Under the pieces are notes generated by a model, which saw only the letters and a list, made by a program, of their open reading frames with translations, ran no database searches and was not told the DNA's origin. Source: an uncultured Prevotella sp. (GTDB taxonomy: Bacteria > Bacteroidota > Bacteroidia > Bacteroidales > Bacteroidaceae). From it: a stretch of DNA of 23,052 nucleotides. Positions 16,024 to 23,052 of the stretch are shown here, piece by piece (positions within the stretch are counted from its first letter, which is position 1; each line of letters starts with the position of its first letter). Location of the stretch: NCBI GenBank assembly GCA_934196725.1, contig CAKPWR010000043.1, positions 1 to 23,052 of the forward strand. Direction: 5' to 3'. The position numbers were made by a program, and so were the translations under genes.

Positions 16024-16509
16024 TTACTTAATTTTAGCCTGAACCTCCTTGGTTACATCAACCACGTTGGTACCTGTATAAACAGCAGCACCTTCCTCGA
16101 AGATGTAAGTATAGTTACCTGCCTTACCTACAGCCTCGATAGCAGTACGAACCTTAGCTACGATAGGCTGCATGAGCTCGCTGCTTTTCTTCTGCAACTC
16201 CTGCTGACCGTCCTGGTAAGCCTGCTGAATCTTCTGCTGAAGGCCCTGCAATTCAGTCTCCTTCTGCTGCTTAGCAGTAGCGTTCATTGTGCTCTGGCCC
16301 TTCTGGTACTCGTCAGCCTTGCGCTGGAACTCGTCCTGCATAGCCTTGAGGTCGTTCTCCTTCTGCTTCTGGAGAGCTTCCATCTCGCCGTTAGCCTTAG
16401 CAACATCTGGCAGAGACTGCATGATCTGCTGTGTATTTACCTTGCCAAACTTCTGTGCCATCATTGTCATTGGTGCACAAAGCATCAACATTAAAATAAG
16501 CTTTTTCAT
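16024..16509 (-). CDS. ompH: OmpH/Skp-family periplasmic chaperone, second copy
   Basis: 161 residues: signal peptide 1-18 (ends MMAQ), FGKVNTQQIMQSLPDVAKANGEM, then a Gln/Lys/Glu-rich coiled coil (about 40-115) and YTYIFEEGAAVYTGTNVVDVTKEVQAKIK at the end. This is the most regular Skp of the three and appears set up as its own unit, with a TAnnTTTG promoter candidate in front and a GC-rich terminator behind. Its codons are visibly biased to a few synonymous choices (for example repeated CAG, CTG and AAG), consistent with high expression; this was judged by eye. Confidence 0.92.
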   Translation of the reverse strand: MKKLILMLMLCAPMTMMAQKFGKVNTQQIMQSLPDVAKANGEMEALQKQKENDLKAMQDEFQRKADEYQKGQSTMNATAKQQKETELQGLQQKIQQAYQDGQQELQKKSSELMQPIVAKVRTAIEAVGKAGNYTYIFEEGAAVYTGTNVVDVTKEVQAKIK

Positions 16510-16588
16510 TGTTTTATTTCTTTTTGATTATTAATTCTAATTTATGTTCCCATGCCGCCAGCCAGCGCCATACGTTCACTATCGGCTG

Positions 16589-16620
16589 CAAATTTACAAT
16601 TATTATTTGGAATAACCTAA
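16589..16620 (-). promoter_or_regulatory. Probable internal promoter for the middle ompH
   Basis: TTAG (16620-16617, three of four matches to TTTG), a 20-nt spacer and TAAATTTG (16596-16589) on the minus strand, followed by CAGCCGA. The -33 part lies in the last codons of the first ompH and the -7 box 6 nt past its stop. Predicted leader about 70 nt. Confidence 0.6.
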
Positions 16621-17115
16621 TTTTTGGAGCACTTCATTGCTAATATCTACCTTTGGCGAAGCAAAAATGATACCATTGTTGCTGGCACGGTCTATTACCA
16701 GTGAATAACCTCGCAGGTCTGAGATTTCCTTGACGGCATTATAAATCTCTTCCTGAATAGGTCCCATCAGTGCCTCACGCTTTTTATAAAGTTCGCCTTC
16801 AGCCCCGAAATATTTCTTTTTCAGGTCGCTTGCCTCTTTCTCTTTCTGCATGATGGCATCCTGCTTAGCCTTCTTCTGTTCCTGTGAGAGGAACACCACC
16901 TCGTTCTGGTAGTTCTTATACAGAGTGCTAGCCTCCGTATTCAGAGCTTCTACCTCAGCCTGCCATAGACGGCTAGCCTGGTTCAACTGCTCGTTGGCAC
17001 GCTCATAAGCTGGAATATTCTTCAGGATATATTCCATATCTACCAATGCATATTTCTGTGCATGTGCTGAGATGGCTGCTACAGCCATCATCAGCATCAA
17101 TACTATTTTCTTCAT
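16603..17115 (-). CDS. ompH: OmpH/Skp-family periplasmic chaperone, first copy
   Basis: 170 residues: signal peptide 1-19 (ISAHAQ), YALVDMEYILKNIPAYERANEQL, a long coiled coil (about 45-125, rich in Lys, Glu, Gln and Ala) and the closing GYSLVIDRASNNGIIFASPKVDISNEVL. Divergent from the next two copies except for the Skp pattern. It follows bamA after a 136-nt spacer with no gene, which is occupied by two heptamer-repeat arms. Confidence 0.92.
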   Translation of the reverse strand: MKKIVLMLMMAVAAISAHAQKYALVDMEYILKNIPAYERANEQLNQASRLWQAEVEALNTEASTLYKNYQNEVVFLSQEQKKAKQDAIMQKEKEASDLKKKYFGAEGELYKKREALMGPIQEEIYNAVKEISDLRGYSLVIDRASNNGIIFASPKVDISNEVLQKLGYSK

Positions 17116-17116
17116 T

Positions 17117-17250
17117 TCCTTTGAACTTTGAAATTTGAACTTTGAACTTTATGAGTTGTATCACATTGAACTTTGATGTTTTAATCTTATGAAAAACGTT
17201 CAAAAACGAGTAATCATAATGTTCAAATCTCAAAGTTCAATGTTCAAAGT
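17117..17250 (-). repeat. Two opposed period-7 arrays (TTTGAAC type) between bamA and ompH
   Basis: On the minus strand the bamA-proximal arm reads TTTGAAC, ATTGAAC, TTTGAGA, TTTGAAC (17248-17221). The ompH-proximal arm reads AAAGTTC, AAAGTTC, AAATTTC, AAAGTTC (17150-17123), i.e. the same unit inverted. The loop of about 70 nt holds another partial copy (ATTGAACTTTGAT on the plus strand, 17165-17177). The arms can pair imperfectly. Each TGA in the first arm is 7 nt from the next, covering all three frames downstream of bamA. Confidence 0.85.
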
Positions 17251-17251
17251 T

Positions 17252-19888
17252 TTAGAATTCCTGACCCAAGATGAAGTGGAACTGGCTTCCACCCTTCTTG
17301 TAACTGCTTCCGTTCCAAACCTTGTCGAAACCGTATGCCCAGTCGATACCCATCAAACCTACCATTGGCAGGAAGATACGAACACCCACACCGGCACTAC
17401 GCTTCATGCTGAATGGGTTGAAGTCCTTGGTATTATACCAGGCGTTACCTGCCTCAACAAAGGTCAAACCATAAATAGTGGTATTACCCAAGAGGAATGG
17501 ATAACGGAGCTCCAGTGAGAAGCGGTCGTAGGCATAAGCATAGTAACCTGTGCTGCGGCCGTATGATACAGAACCGTTCTCATAACCACGGAGACCGATA
17601 GTTTCCTCACCATAATATGATGAATAACCGCTCATACCGTCACCACCCACATAATAGGTCTCGAATGGACTCTTCTTGTACTTGTTGTAAGCACCGAGCA
17701 AACCGAGTTCTACACGGGTCATCAATACGAAGCACTTCTGCCCCTCTGTGAGTGCTGTATAAGTCTTAGACTTGAACTTCCACTTGTGATACTCAATCCA
17801 GCGATACTTCTCCTGCTGCTCCATTGAATAGGTGGCAGACTGAGAGTTGTTTGCCAGATTCTTGTAGTCCTTGTTGTCGAACGCACTCCATGGTGGAGTA
17901 AGGTTGACGCTTGCCTCGAACTCAGAACCTGTACGTGGGAAGAGCTGGTTGTCGGTTGATGTACGGTTCAATGCAATAGTCAAGTTCAAGTTGTTCGCAT
18001 TACCGTTGGTCATCAACATATAGCTCCAGTTCTTCATCATGTAGCGCTGGTAAGCCAACTGTACAGACAAGGTGAAGTAATCATCCGGCCAACGGAGGCG
18101 CTTACCCCAACCGAGGCTCACACCCACCATCTGGATGTACTTGTCTGGATCGTAATAATTCTCGTAGTTATTATAGTAACTGGAACCATAGCCATATAAG
18201 TAACTCTGATAGTTGTACATGGCTGCACTATTGTAATAGTTGCTTGACACGTCGGTACTCTTACTGTAGTATGCACCTACGCTGAACTGGATAGGGCGCT
18301 TGCCGCCAAACCAGTTGGTAGAGTAGCTTACGTTGTAGCTCTGATAGTAGGTACCGTTGGTCTGTGCACCGATACTCAGCACCTCACCGTCACCGATAGG
18401 CATGATACCACGATGCTCCTTGTTCTTATTGAAGAGGTTTGCCATGGAGAAGTTGTTGAGCTTCAAGCCCACACGTCCGATGACACCTGTCTGACCCCAA
18501 CCGAGCGAGAACTCAATCTGGTCGTTACTCTTCTGCTCCAGGTCCCAGTTTACATCCACCGTACCATCCTCAGGATTAGGCCTTACATCCGGGTTAACCT
18601 TCTCAGGATCAAAGTGTCCCATAGAAGCCAACTCACGTGCCGAACGCAGCAGGGCATCCTTAGAGAAGAGGTCACCTGGCTTGGTACGGAGCTCACGGCG
18701 TACTACGTTCTCATAGAGACGGGTATTTCCGTTGATACGTACATGGCTCAGATAAGCCTGAGGTCCCTCTGTCACGCGCATCTCCAGGTCGATGGAATCG
18801 CCGTCGATGTTGATTTCGGCAGGATTGATGTTGGAGAACACGTAACCATTGTTATAATAGAGGTTGGAAACCGCATCATCGTCCTCATTGAGTCGCTTTT
18901 TCAGTAACTTCTGGTTGTATACATCGCCCTTCTTCATACCCAGAATGCGATCCAGGTCGTAGGTGTTGTATACGGTATTACCCGACCATGTGATATTTCT
19001 CAGATAATATCTCTTGCCTTCATCCACCTTGACATATACATTTACATGCTTGTCATCGAAGTTGCTCACGCTGTCTTCCAGAATCTGCGCATCGCGATAA
19101 CCATATTCGTAGTATTTCTCGATAAGTTTCTCCTTATCTTCCTTCCAACGCTCAGGTGTAAACTTCTTAGACTTGAAGAAAGTGGCAAACTTACCAGCCT
19201 CATGCGTCTTGGCAAAGGCACCCTTGGAGAAGAGTCCACCCTTGATCTTCCTGTCGCTCAGCTGCTCGTTACCGTCAATGGTAATCTCGTGTACCTTGAT
19301 TTTTTCCTTCTTGTCTACTAACACATCAAGGATTACCTGTCCCTTGTTAGCCACGTCATCACGCTGGTTAATCTGGATATCGGCATTCTTGAATCCCTTG
19401 TCGTCGAAGTATTTCTTGGCAAGAATCTTGGCACGGTCCAGCATGTTAGGAGTAACCTGCGTACCCTTCACCATACCGAGTTTCTGCTCCATGTCTTCAC
19501 GTTCGCTCTTCTTCAAACCGATGTAATTGATGTTTGAGATACGAGGGCGAACAGCCAGATAGATGTGGAGATAGAGTTTCTCACCCACGATAGAGTCGGC
19601 AGCAATAGCAACCTTCGAGAAGAGTCCATGCTTCCAGTAACGCTTTACAGCAGTAGTGATGTCGTCTCCAGGTACAGTAATCTCATCTCCTACTGTAAGT
19701 CCGGAGATACCAGTCAGCACATAGTCTTCGTATCCTTCCACACCTGATACATTGATGCCACCCAGTTTCAGCGTACGGGGTGTACCAGCATAAGAGATGT
19801 CGGGATTAACGATCTTATCTTGTGCCTGAATCTGCATACTTGCCATAACGCCTAGCAGCAGGATGAAAATCTTTCTTAGCTTGTTCAT
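17252..19888 (-). CDS. bamA: Outer-membrane protein assembly factor BamA
   Basis: Central insertase for outer-membrane barrels. 878 residues: signal peptide 1-22 (ends QAQ), five POTRA domains spanning roughly 30-440 (for example IKVHEITIDGNEQLSDRKIKGGLF, RYYLRNITWSGNTVYNTYDLDRIL and LSHVRINGNTRLYENVVRRELRT), then the Omp85 barrel from about 450. The loop-6 motif is present as IGLRGYENGS, and the chain ends in FHFILGQEF with the terminal Phe expected of a Bam substrate. Residues 551-584 form a loop with 13 Tyr in 34 positions, an unusual extension between early barrel strands. It lies 54 nt after uppS and heads a run of three chaperones. Confidence 0.97.
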   Translation of the reverse strand: MNKLRKIFILLLGVMASMQIQAQDKIVNPDISYAGTPRTLKLGGINVSGVEGYEDYVLTGISGLTVGDEITVPGDDITTAVKRYWKHGLFSKVAIAADSIVGEKLYLHIYLAVRPRISNINYIGLKKSEREDMEQKLGMVKGTQVTPNMLDRAKILAKKYFDDKGFKNADIQINQRDDVANKGQVILDVLVDKKEKIKVHEITIDGNEQLSDRKIKGGLFSKGAFAKTHEAGKFATFFKSKKFTPERWKEDKEKLIEKYYEYGYRDAQILEDSVSNFDDKHVNVYVKVDEGKRYYLRNITWSGNTVYNTYDLDRILGMKKGDVYNQKLLKKRLNEDDDAVSNLYYNNGYVFSNINPAEINIDGDSIDLEMRVTEGPQAYLSHVRINGNTRLYENVVRRELRTKPGDLFSKDALLRSARELASMGHFDPEKVNPDVRPNPEDGTVDVNWDLEQKSNDQIEFSLGWGQTGVIGRVGLKLNNFSMANLFNKNKEHRGIMPIGDGEVLSIGAQTNGTYYQSYNVSYSTNWFGGKRPIQFSVGAYYSKSTDVSSNYYNSAAMYNYQSYLYGYGSSYYNNYENYYDPDKYIQMVGVSLGWGKRLRWPDDYFTLSVQLAYQRYMMKNWSYMLMTNGNANNLNLTIALNRTSTDNQLFPRTGSEFEASVNLTPPWSAFDNKDYKNLANNSQSATYSMEQQEKYRWIEYHKWKFKSKTYTALTEGQKCFVLMTRVELGLLGAYNKYKKSPFETYYVGGDGMSGYSSYYGEETIGLRGYENGSVSYGRSTGYYAYAYDRFSLELRYPFLLGNTTIYGLTFVEAGNAWYNTKDFNPFSMKRSAGVGVRIFLPMVGLMGIDWAYGFDKVWNGSSYKKGGSQFHFILGQEF

Positions 19889-19890
19889 TT

Positions 19891-19904
19891 ATACCTTATT
19901 ATAT
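19891..19904 (-). promoter_or_regulatory. Shared 14-nt leader motif before bamA
   Basis: Exact copy of the 14-mer ATATAATAAGGTAT found before the third ompH (15928-15941), here 2 nt before the bamA ATG. Just upstream the spacer holds a run of six C on the minus strand. No promoter box is visible in the 54-nt gap. Confidence 0.35.
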
Positions 19905-19942
19905 ATAATGTATTTCGTTTCTTGTATTGGGGGGTTGTTTTT

Positions 19943-20695
19943 TTACTTTTCTTCCTCTGCCTCTACCTGAGCCTCTGTCTTGCCAAAGCGACGCTGGCGA
20001 GCCTGGTAGCTCGCAATAGCCTTGTGCAGGCACTCCTCGTTGAAGTCTGGCCAGTAAGTATCGCAGAAATACAACTCTGAATATGCAATCTGCCACAACA
20101 GATAATTGCTGATACGCAACTCGCCACCCGTACGGATCAGGAGGTCCGGGTCTGGCATGAAGTTGGTCTCCAGATGCTTCTCGAAGTTCTCCTCGGTCAG
20201 CATCTTCTCCACTTCCTCATAGCTAGTGCCCTTCTCCATGGCTTCCTTCACGGTTTCCTTCATCGCCTTCATGATTTCCCATCGTGAAGAGTAGCTCAGG
20301 GCTACCACCATGGTCATGGCATCATTCTTGGCAGTATGATCCATTGTTTCCTGCAACTTATCCTGCACCGCCTGTGGCAATCGCTTCATATCGCCTATCA
20401 CCTGGAAACGTACATTGTTCTTCATGAATATTTCATCTTCCAGTGAAGACAATACCAGTCCCATCAAGGCTGAAATCTCGTCGGCAGGACGGTTCCAGTT
20501 TTCGGTAGAGAAGGTGTAGAGGGTAAGGAATTTCACACCCAAGCGAGTACATTCTGAGGTGATGCAACGCACTGCGTCCACTCCTGCCTGATGACCATAA
20601 CTGCGGTCTTTGCCTCTTTCTGTTGCCCAGCGTCCATTGCCGTCCATGATGATGGCGATGTGCTCAGGTATTCTGTTCATATCCAAGTTGTCCAT
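19943..20695 (-). CDS. uppS: Isoprenyl transferase (undecaprenyl diphosphate synthase)
   Basis: Builds the C55 lipid carrier for peptidoglycan and other envelope polymers from FPP and IPP. 250 residues from the ATG at 20695, 1 nt after the DUF6089 stop; an upstream GTG in frame (20731) would overlap that gene and is less likely. Motifs: [12 protein letters not shown] with catalytic Asp18, [27 protein letters not shown], and near the C-terminus [27 protein letters not shown]. The tail is charged ([10 protein letters not shown]). Fits cis-prenyltransferase length and fold. Confidence 0.97.
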   Translation of the reverse strand: MDNLDMNRIPEHIAIIMDGNGRWATERGKDRSYGHQAGVDAVRCITSECTRLGVKFLTLYTFSTENWNRPADEISALMGLVLSSLEDEIFMKNNVRFQVIGDMKRLPQAVQDKLQETMDHTAKNDAMTMVVALSYSSRWEIMKAMKETVKEAMEKGTSYEEVEKMLTEENFEKHLETNFMPDPDLLIRTGGELRISNYLLWQIAYSELYFCDTYWPDFNEECLHKAIASYQARQRRFGKTEAQVEAEEEK

Positions 20696-20696
20696 A

Positions 20697-21386
20697 TTAA
20701 TCTTCTTTATTACAAGTTCTACATTTTGCACTGAAACTATAGGTCAGCGACACCTGCAGCGTCGAGTAGCAGTCAGTATTCTTGAAAGCTCCGCTACTGC
20801 TTACCCTGTAAGGGTCTTTCACTCCATCCAGCTCATCGCTCAGCGAGAAATGGATGGTCCAATCCAATCCTATGTTCAGTCGTTCACTTACTTTATATTT
20901 TGCGCCTATACCCAGGGGGATATTGGCAGTAAACACATTCTTTGCACTTCCCGTTGCATAGGTAGCTCCCAGACCACCAAAGATGAACGGAACCAGGGGT
21001 TTGGCTCCCCGATAATCCCGCCCCGTACCGTATGGCCAGAAGTTATACTCGAATACGAAACTGGCATCTACCAGCGTATTGTTGAACGAGTAAGGCCGCT
21101 CGGCATAATTAGGAAAATAAGAATCCACATTGCCCGAAGCACCTTTTATCTTGCCGAAGCCAATATTCAGTCGCAGGTCTTTGTATGGGTCGATATTATA
21201 TCGTCCCACAACAGCAGCCATCGGCTGCATATTCTTGAAAATGCTGCCATTAAAGTCGCCCTCATACGCCATAGTACCAACGCCCGCACCTATCTCCAAT
21301 CGATATTGCGGGTCATCTTGCGCTTGCGCTTTCTGTGCGAAGAGCAAGCCTATGAGAAGCAACAGGCTGCATAAGTTACGAATCAT
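20697..21386 (-). CDS. DUF6089 family outer-membrane beta-barrel protein
   Basis: 229 residues with a signal peptide at about 1-22 (LFAQKAQAQ). The mature part, [37 protein letters not shown]..., is typical of DUF6089/OmpW-like small barrels: alternating aromatic strands ([70 protein letters not shown]). A short Cys-containing tail (KCRTCNKED) is odd for an outer-membrane barrel, whose last residue is usually Phe; here the aromatic Phe is ten residues before the end. It is 13 nt after DUF6242 and 1 nt before uppS. Function unknown; context suggests outer-membrane biogenesis. Confidence 0.85.
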   Translation of the reverse strand: MIRNLCSLLLLIGLLFAQKAQAQDDPQYRLEIGAGVGTMAYEGDFNGSIFKNMQPMAAVVGRYNIDPYKDLRLNIGFGKIKGASGNVDSYFPNYAERPYSFNNTLVDASFVFEYNFWPYGTGRDYRGAKPLVPFIFGGLGATYATGSAKNVFTANIPLGIGAKYKVSERLNIGLDWTIHFSLSDELDGVKDPYRVSSSGAFKNTDCYSTLQVSLTYSFSAKCRTCNKED

Positions 21387-21399
21387 GACTACATTTCAG

Positions 21400-22779
21400 T
21401 TATTCAAAAATAGTCTGGTCCTTGCGCCAGCCATCACGATTGAAGCGGCCTTTCCAGACATTACCACCACGAATCAGCCAATAGTAATTGTTGGCATCAC
21501 GACAGAAACCGATGCTGCCGCCATCGGTAAAGGCTGCAGGCAGAGTAACCAGAGAATCAACCTTCCAGCTAACACCGTTACCCTTGCTCTTATACCATTT
21601 GCCATTGCTGCCCACAGCAACAAAGCCTGTATCTGCTGCACAGGTCAATACCTGATCCATCATCGGCATCTTATATGGCTGATGACTGTCGAGTTCGAAG
21701 TAATTCCACTCATTGTCAGCAGCATCAGCATCATTGTCTACTACGTGGTTCCAGATAGTAGCGATAGAATCGCCATAACTCTTGTCGCGAGTACCCATCA
21801 GCATGAGATACTCTACGTTCTTGGTAGAGCGAATGCTGGTAGAGCACATAGAGAGATTATTTGTTGGCAGATAATCAACGCTCTTATCCAAAGCCAAAGC
21901 TGTCCAGCTGGCACCCTGATCCTTTGAAACAGAGATACCGGCAGCAGTATAGGCATAAAGGTTCTTGCTGCTGGCGCCTACCATCAGTTTGAGAGAAGCA
22001 TCGCTTCCCTTCTCCTGCCAGTTGCTGCCATCTGCAGAAGCATATACCTTTCCGTCTGACAAGATATAGAGGTTATTACCCATAGCCACCACATTCTGGC
22101 AGTCATCCGCACCGAAAGCGATATTGGCGGTAATCTCCTGCCATCCCATACCATCGGTATTGGCAGTCTTGTAAATCTTCAATCCCTCAGCGTTCTTTCC
22201 GAATACATAGATATTGCTGCCCAGCGAAACCATCTTCAGACGGCTGAGCTGAGAGAGCGCAGAATTCTGCTGAGCCTTCTCCTGCCAGTTGAACACATCA
22301 CCCTTTTCCTGATGGATGTTTACCTTCACGGTATATGTAGCATAGGCAGTGAAGTCGTTGTTGTAAACACGGATGAGTCGTGGCTTGGAGAAATTGATAG
22401 AGTCGGTGCTGGAATAAGAGATGAGCGAATCTGGCTTATCCATATCCTGCAACACGACAAGGCTACTATTCTTGCTTGTAATAGTAGCCAACATAGCCGA
22501 ATCCCTCACACCGCATGGTAAGGAATCGACATTATAGATCTGGCGTGTAGCCTGATCAATATAAAATTTATAATTAGCGCCTGCCACAACAGCTTTATAC
22601 AAGGAATCCTTGGTACCATCCTTGGTCTTACCCCACTGGTCGAGTGTTCCCAGAGAAAACGCCGTAATGGCAGTATCATGTGTATATTCTACATTTGTAT
22701 CATCGTCGCTGCTCAAACATGAAGAGAGCGATAAAGTAGCTGCCAGCAGCACTACGAAAGCTAAAAACTTCCTTTTCAT
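21400..22779 (-). CDS. DUF6242 family lipoprotein with beta-propeller-like repeats
   Basis: 459 residues from the ATG at 22779; a TTG three codons upstream is less likely. The lipoprotein signal peptide has lipobox LSSC with Cys21, then SSDDD, the acidic run common in surface lipoproteins of Bacteroidota. An N-terminal Ig-like region (about 30-160) is followed by a part with Asp-box-like motifs (S/T-x-D-x-G-x-x-W): ASADGSNW, SKDQGASW, and weaker SKGNGVSW and TANTDGMGW, at about 204-213, 247-254, 285-292 and 398-405. Asp boxes mark BNR/sialidase-type beta-propellers. Function unknown. It is the first gene of the run leading to bamA. Confidence 0.82.
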   Translation of the reverse strand: MKRKFLAFVVLLAATLSLSSCLSSDDDTNVEYTHDTAITAFSLGTLDQWGKTKDGTKDSLYKAVVAGANYKFYIDQATRQIYNVDSLPCGVRDSAMLATITSKNSSLVVLQDMDKPDSLISYSSTDSINFSKPRLIRVYNNDFTAYATYTVKVNIHQEKGDVFNWQEKAQQNSALSQLSRLKMVSLGSNIYVFGKNAEGLKIYKTANTDGMGWQEITANIAFGADDCQNVVAMGNNLYILSDGKVYASADGSNWQEKGSDASLKLMVGASSKNLYAYTAAGISVSKDQGASWTALALDKSVDYLPTNNLSMCSTSIRSTKNVEYLMLMGTRDKSYGDSIATIWNHVVDNDADAADNEWNYFELDSHQPYKMPMMDQVLTCAADTGFVAVGSNGKWYKSKGNGVSWKVDSLVTLPAAFTDGGSIGFCRDANNYYWLIRGGNVWKGRFNRDGWRKDQTIFE

Positions 22780-22804
22780 TCTATCCAATTTTTCTTTTTA
22801 GCTG

Positions 22805-22812
22805 CAAATTTA
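22805..22812 (-). promoter_or_regulatory. -7 box before the DUF6242-DUF6089-uppS-bamA run
   Basis: TAAATTTG on the minus strand, followed by CAGCTAAAAAG and 26 nt upstream of the ATG at 22779. The -33 position is not a TTTG match. The same TAAATTTGCAGC string occurs before the middle ompH. Confidence 0.5.
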
Positions 22813-22904
22813 CAGAGAATTCTTCAAAAACTCGCCCTTTTCTCCTTATTATTATGCAAATTATTCATTTTAGGCGCATTTTTTAAGTTTTTTAGTGATT
22901 TCAA

Positions 22905-22951
22905 GGTATAAAAACAAAGAAATCCCGCTTCTCTTGCGAGAAAACGGGATT
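22905..22951 (-). terminator. Intrinsic terminator of pckA
   Basis: AATCCCG (22921-22927) pairs with CGGGATT (22945-22951), with an inner stem TTCTC (22929-22933) / GAGAA (22938-22942) and TTGC loop. On the minus strand it is followed by TCTTTGTTTTTATACC. It lies 30 nt past the pckA stop. Confidence 0.8.
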
Positions 22952-22981
22952 CCATATTGAGTATGAATTCGAAGAGTCGAA

Positions 22982-23052
22982 TTAGAGCTGTGGACCAGCA
23001 GCAACGAGAGCCTTACCAGCCTCGTTTGTCTCATACTTCTTGAAGTTCTTGA
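22982..23052 (-). CDS. pckA: Phosphoenolpyruvate carboxykinase (ATP), C-terminal fragment
   Basis: Only the last 22 complete codons and the stop (TAA at 22984-22982) are in the window; the gene continues off the right edge. The encoded end, KNFKKYETNEAGKALVAAGP plus QL, is nearly the same as the C-terminus of ATP-dependent PEP carboxykinase as I recall it for E. coli ([21 protein letters not shown]). The enzyme links oxaloacetate and PEP; in Bacteroidales it commonly runs toward oxaloacetate during succinate fermentation (family knowledge). A terminator follows directly. Confidence 0.82.
   Translation of the reverse strand, partial: KNFKKYETNEAGKALVAAGPQL

Overview
The window looks like chromosomal core sequence from a Prevotella/Segatella-type member of the Bacteroidales (Bacteroidota). 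The evidence is Bacteroidota-specific families (DUF4249, DUF4271, DUF6089, DUF6242, a TonB receptor with an STN domain), a BamA-OmpH-OmpH-OmpH-MurI gene order, promoter boxes of the TAnnTTTG type, and weak Shine-Dalgarno sequences. No phage, insertion sequence, CRISPR array or transposase is visible. Nearly everything is on the minus strand; only aroQ and an O-methyltransferase are on the plus strand.

Layout, in minus-strand transcription order from the right. (1) The last codons of ATP-dependent PEP carboxykinase (22982-23052) end in an intrinsic terminator. (2) A cell-envelope cluster (22779-12900) holds a DUF6242 beta-propeller-like lipoprotein, a DUF6089 barrel, uppS, bamA, three OmpH/Skp-type chaperones, murI, rbfA and a LolC/FtsX-type permease. 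(3) A plus-strand pair, aroQ and an O-methyltransferase, converges on the permease; a perfect 41-bp inverted repeat separates them. (4) xerD is divergent from aroQ and ends in a strong terminator. (5) A housekeeping operon follows: metK, DUF4271, hemD, rnpA, yidD, tyrS. (6) Next comes a tRNA-Gln(UUG). (7) The left end is an ECF sigma factor, TonB receptor, DUF4249 lipoprotein and outer-membrane protein (truncated by the window edge), which looks like a sigma-controlled outer-membrane uptake locus without a visible FecR anti-sigma gene.

The least expected signal is in the spacers. Four gene boundaries (12762-12883, 14130-14169, 14498-14541, 17117-17250) are filled with short tandem units of unrelated sequence but a common design: period 7 or 8, with a stop triplet in most or all units. 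Because 7 and 8 are not multiples of 3, each array puts stops in all three frames. Two of the four are also arranged as inverted repeats. Other points of interest are a DUF6242 lipoprotein with Asp-box-like motifs in the bamA cluster, a separate promoter and terminator around the middle OmpH gene, a Tyr-rich BamA loop, predicted overlapping 5' leaders of xerD and aroQ, and an 18-bp in-frame repeat next to the receptor signal peptide.
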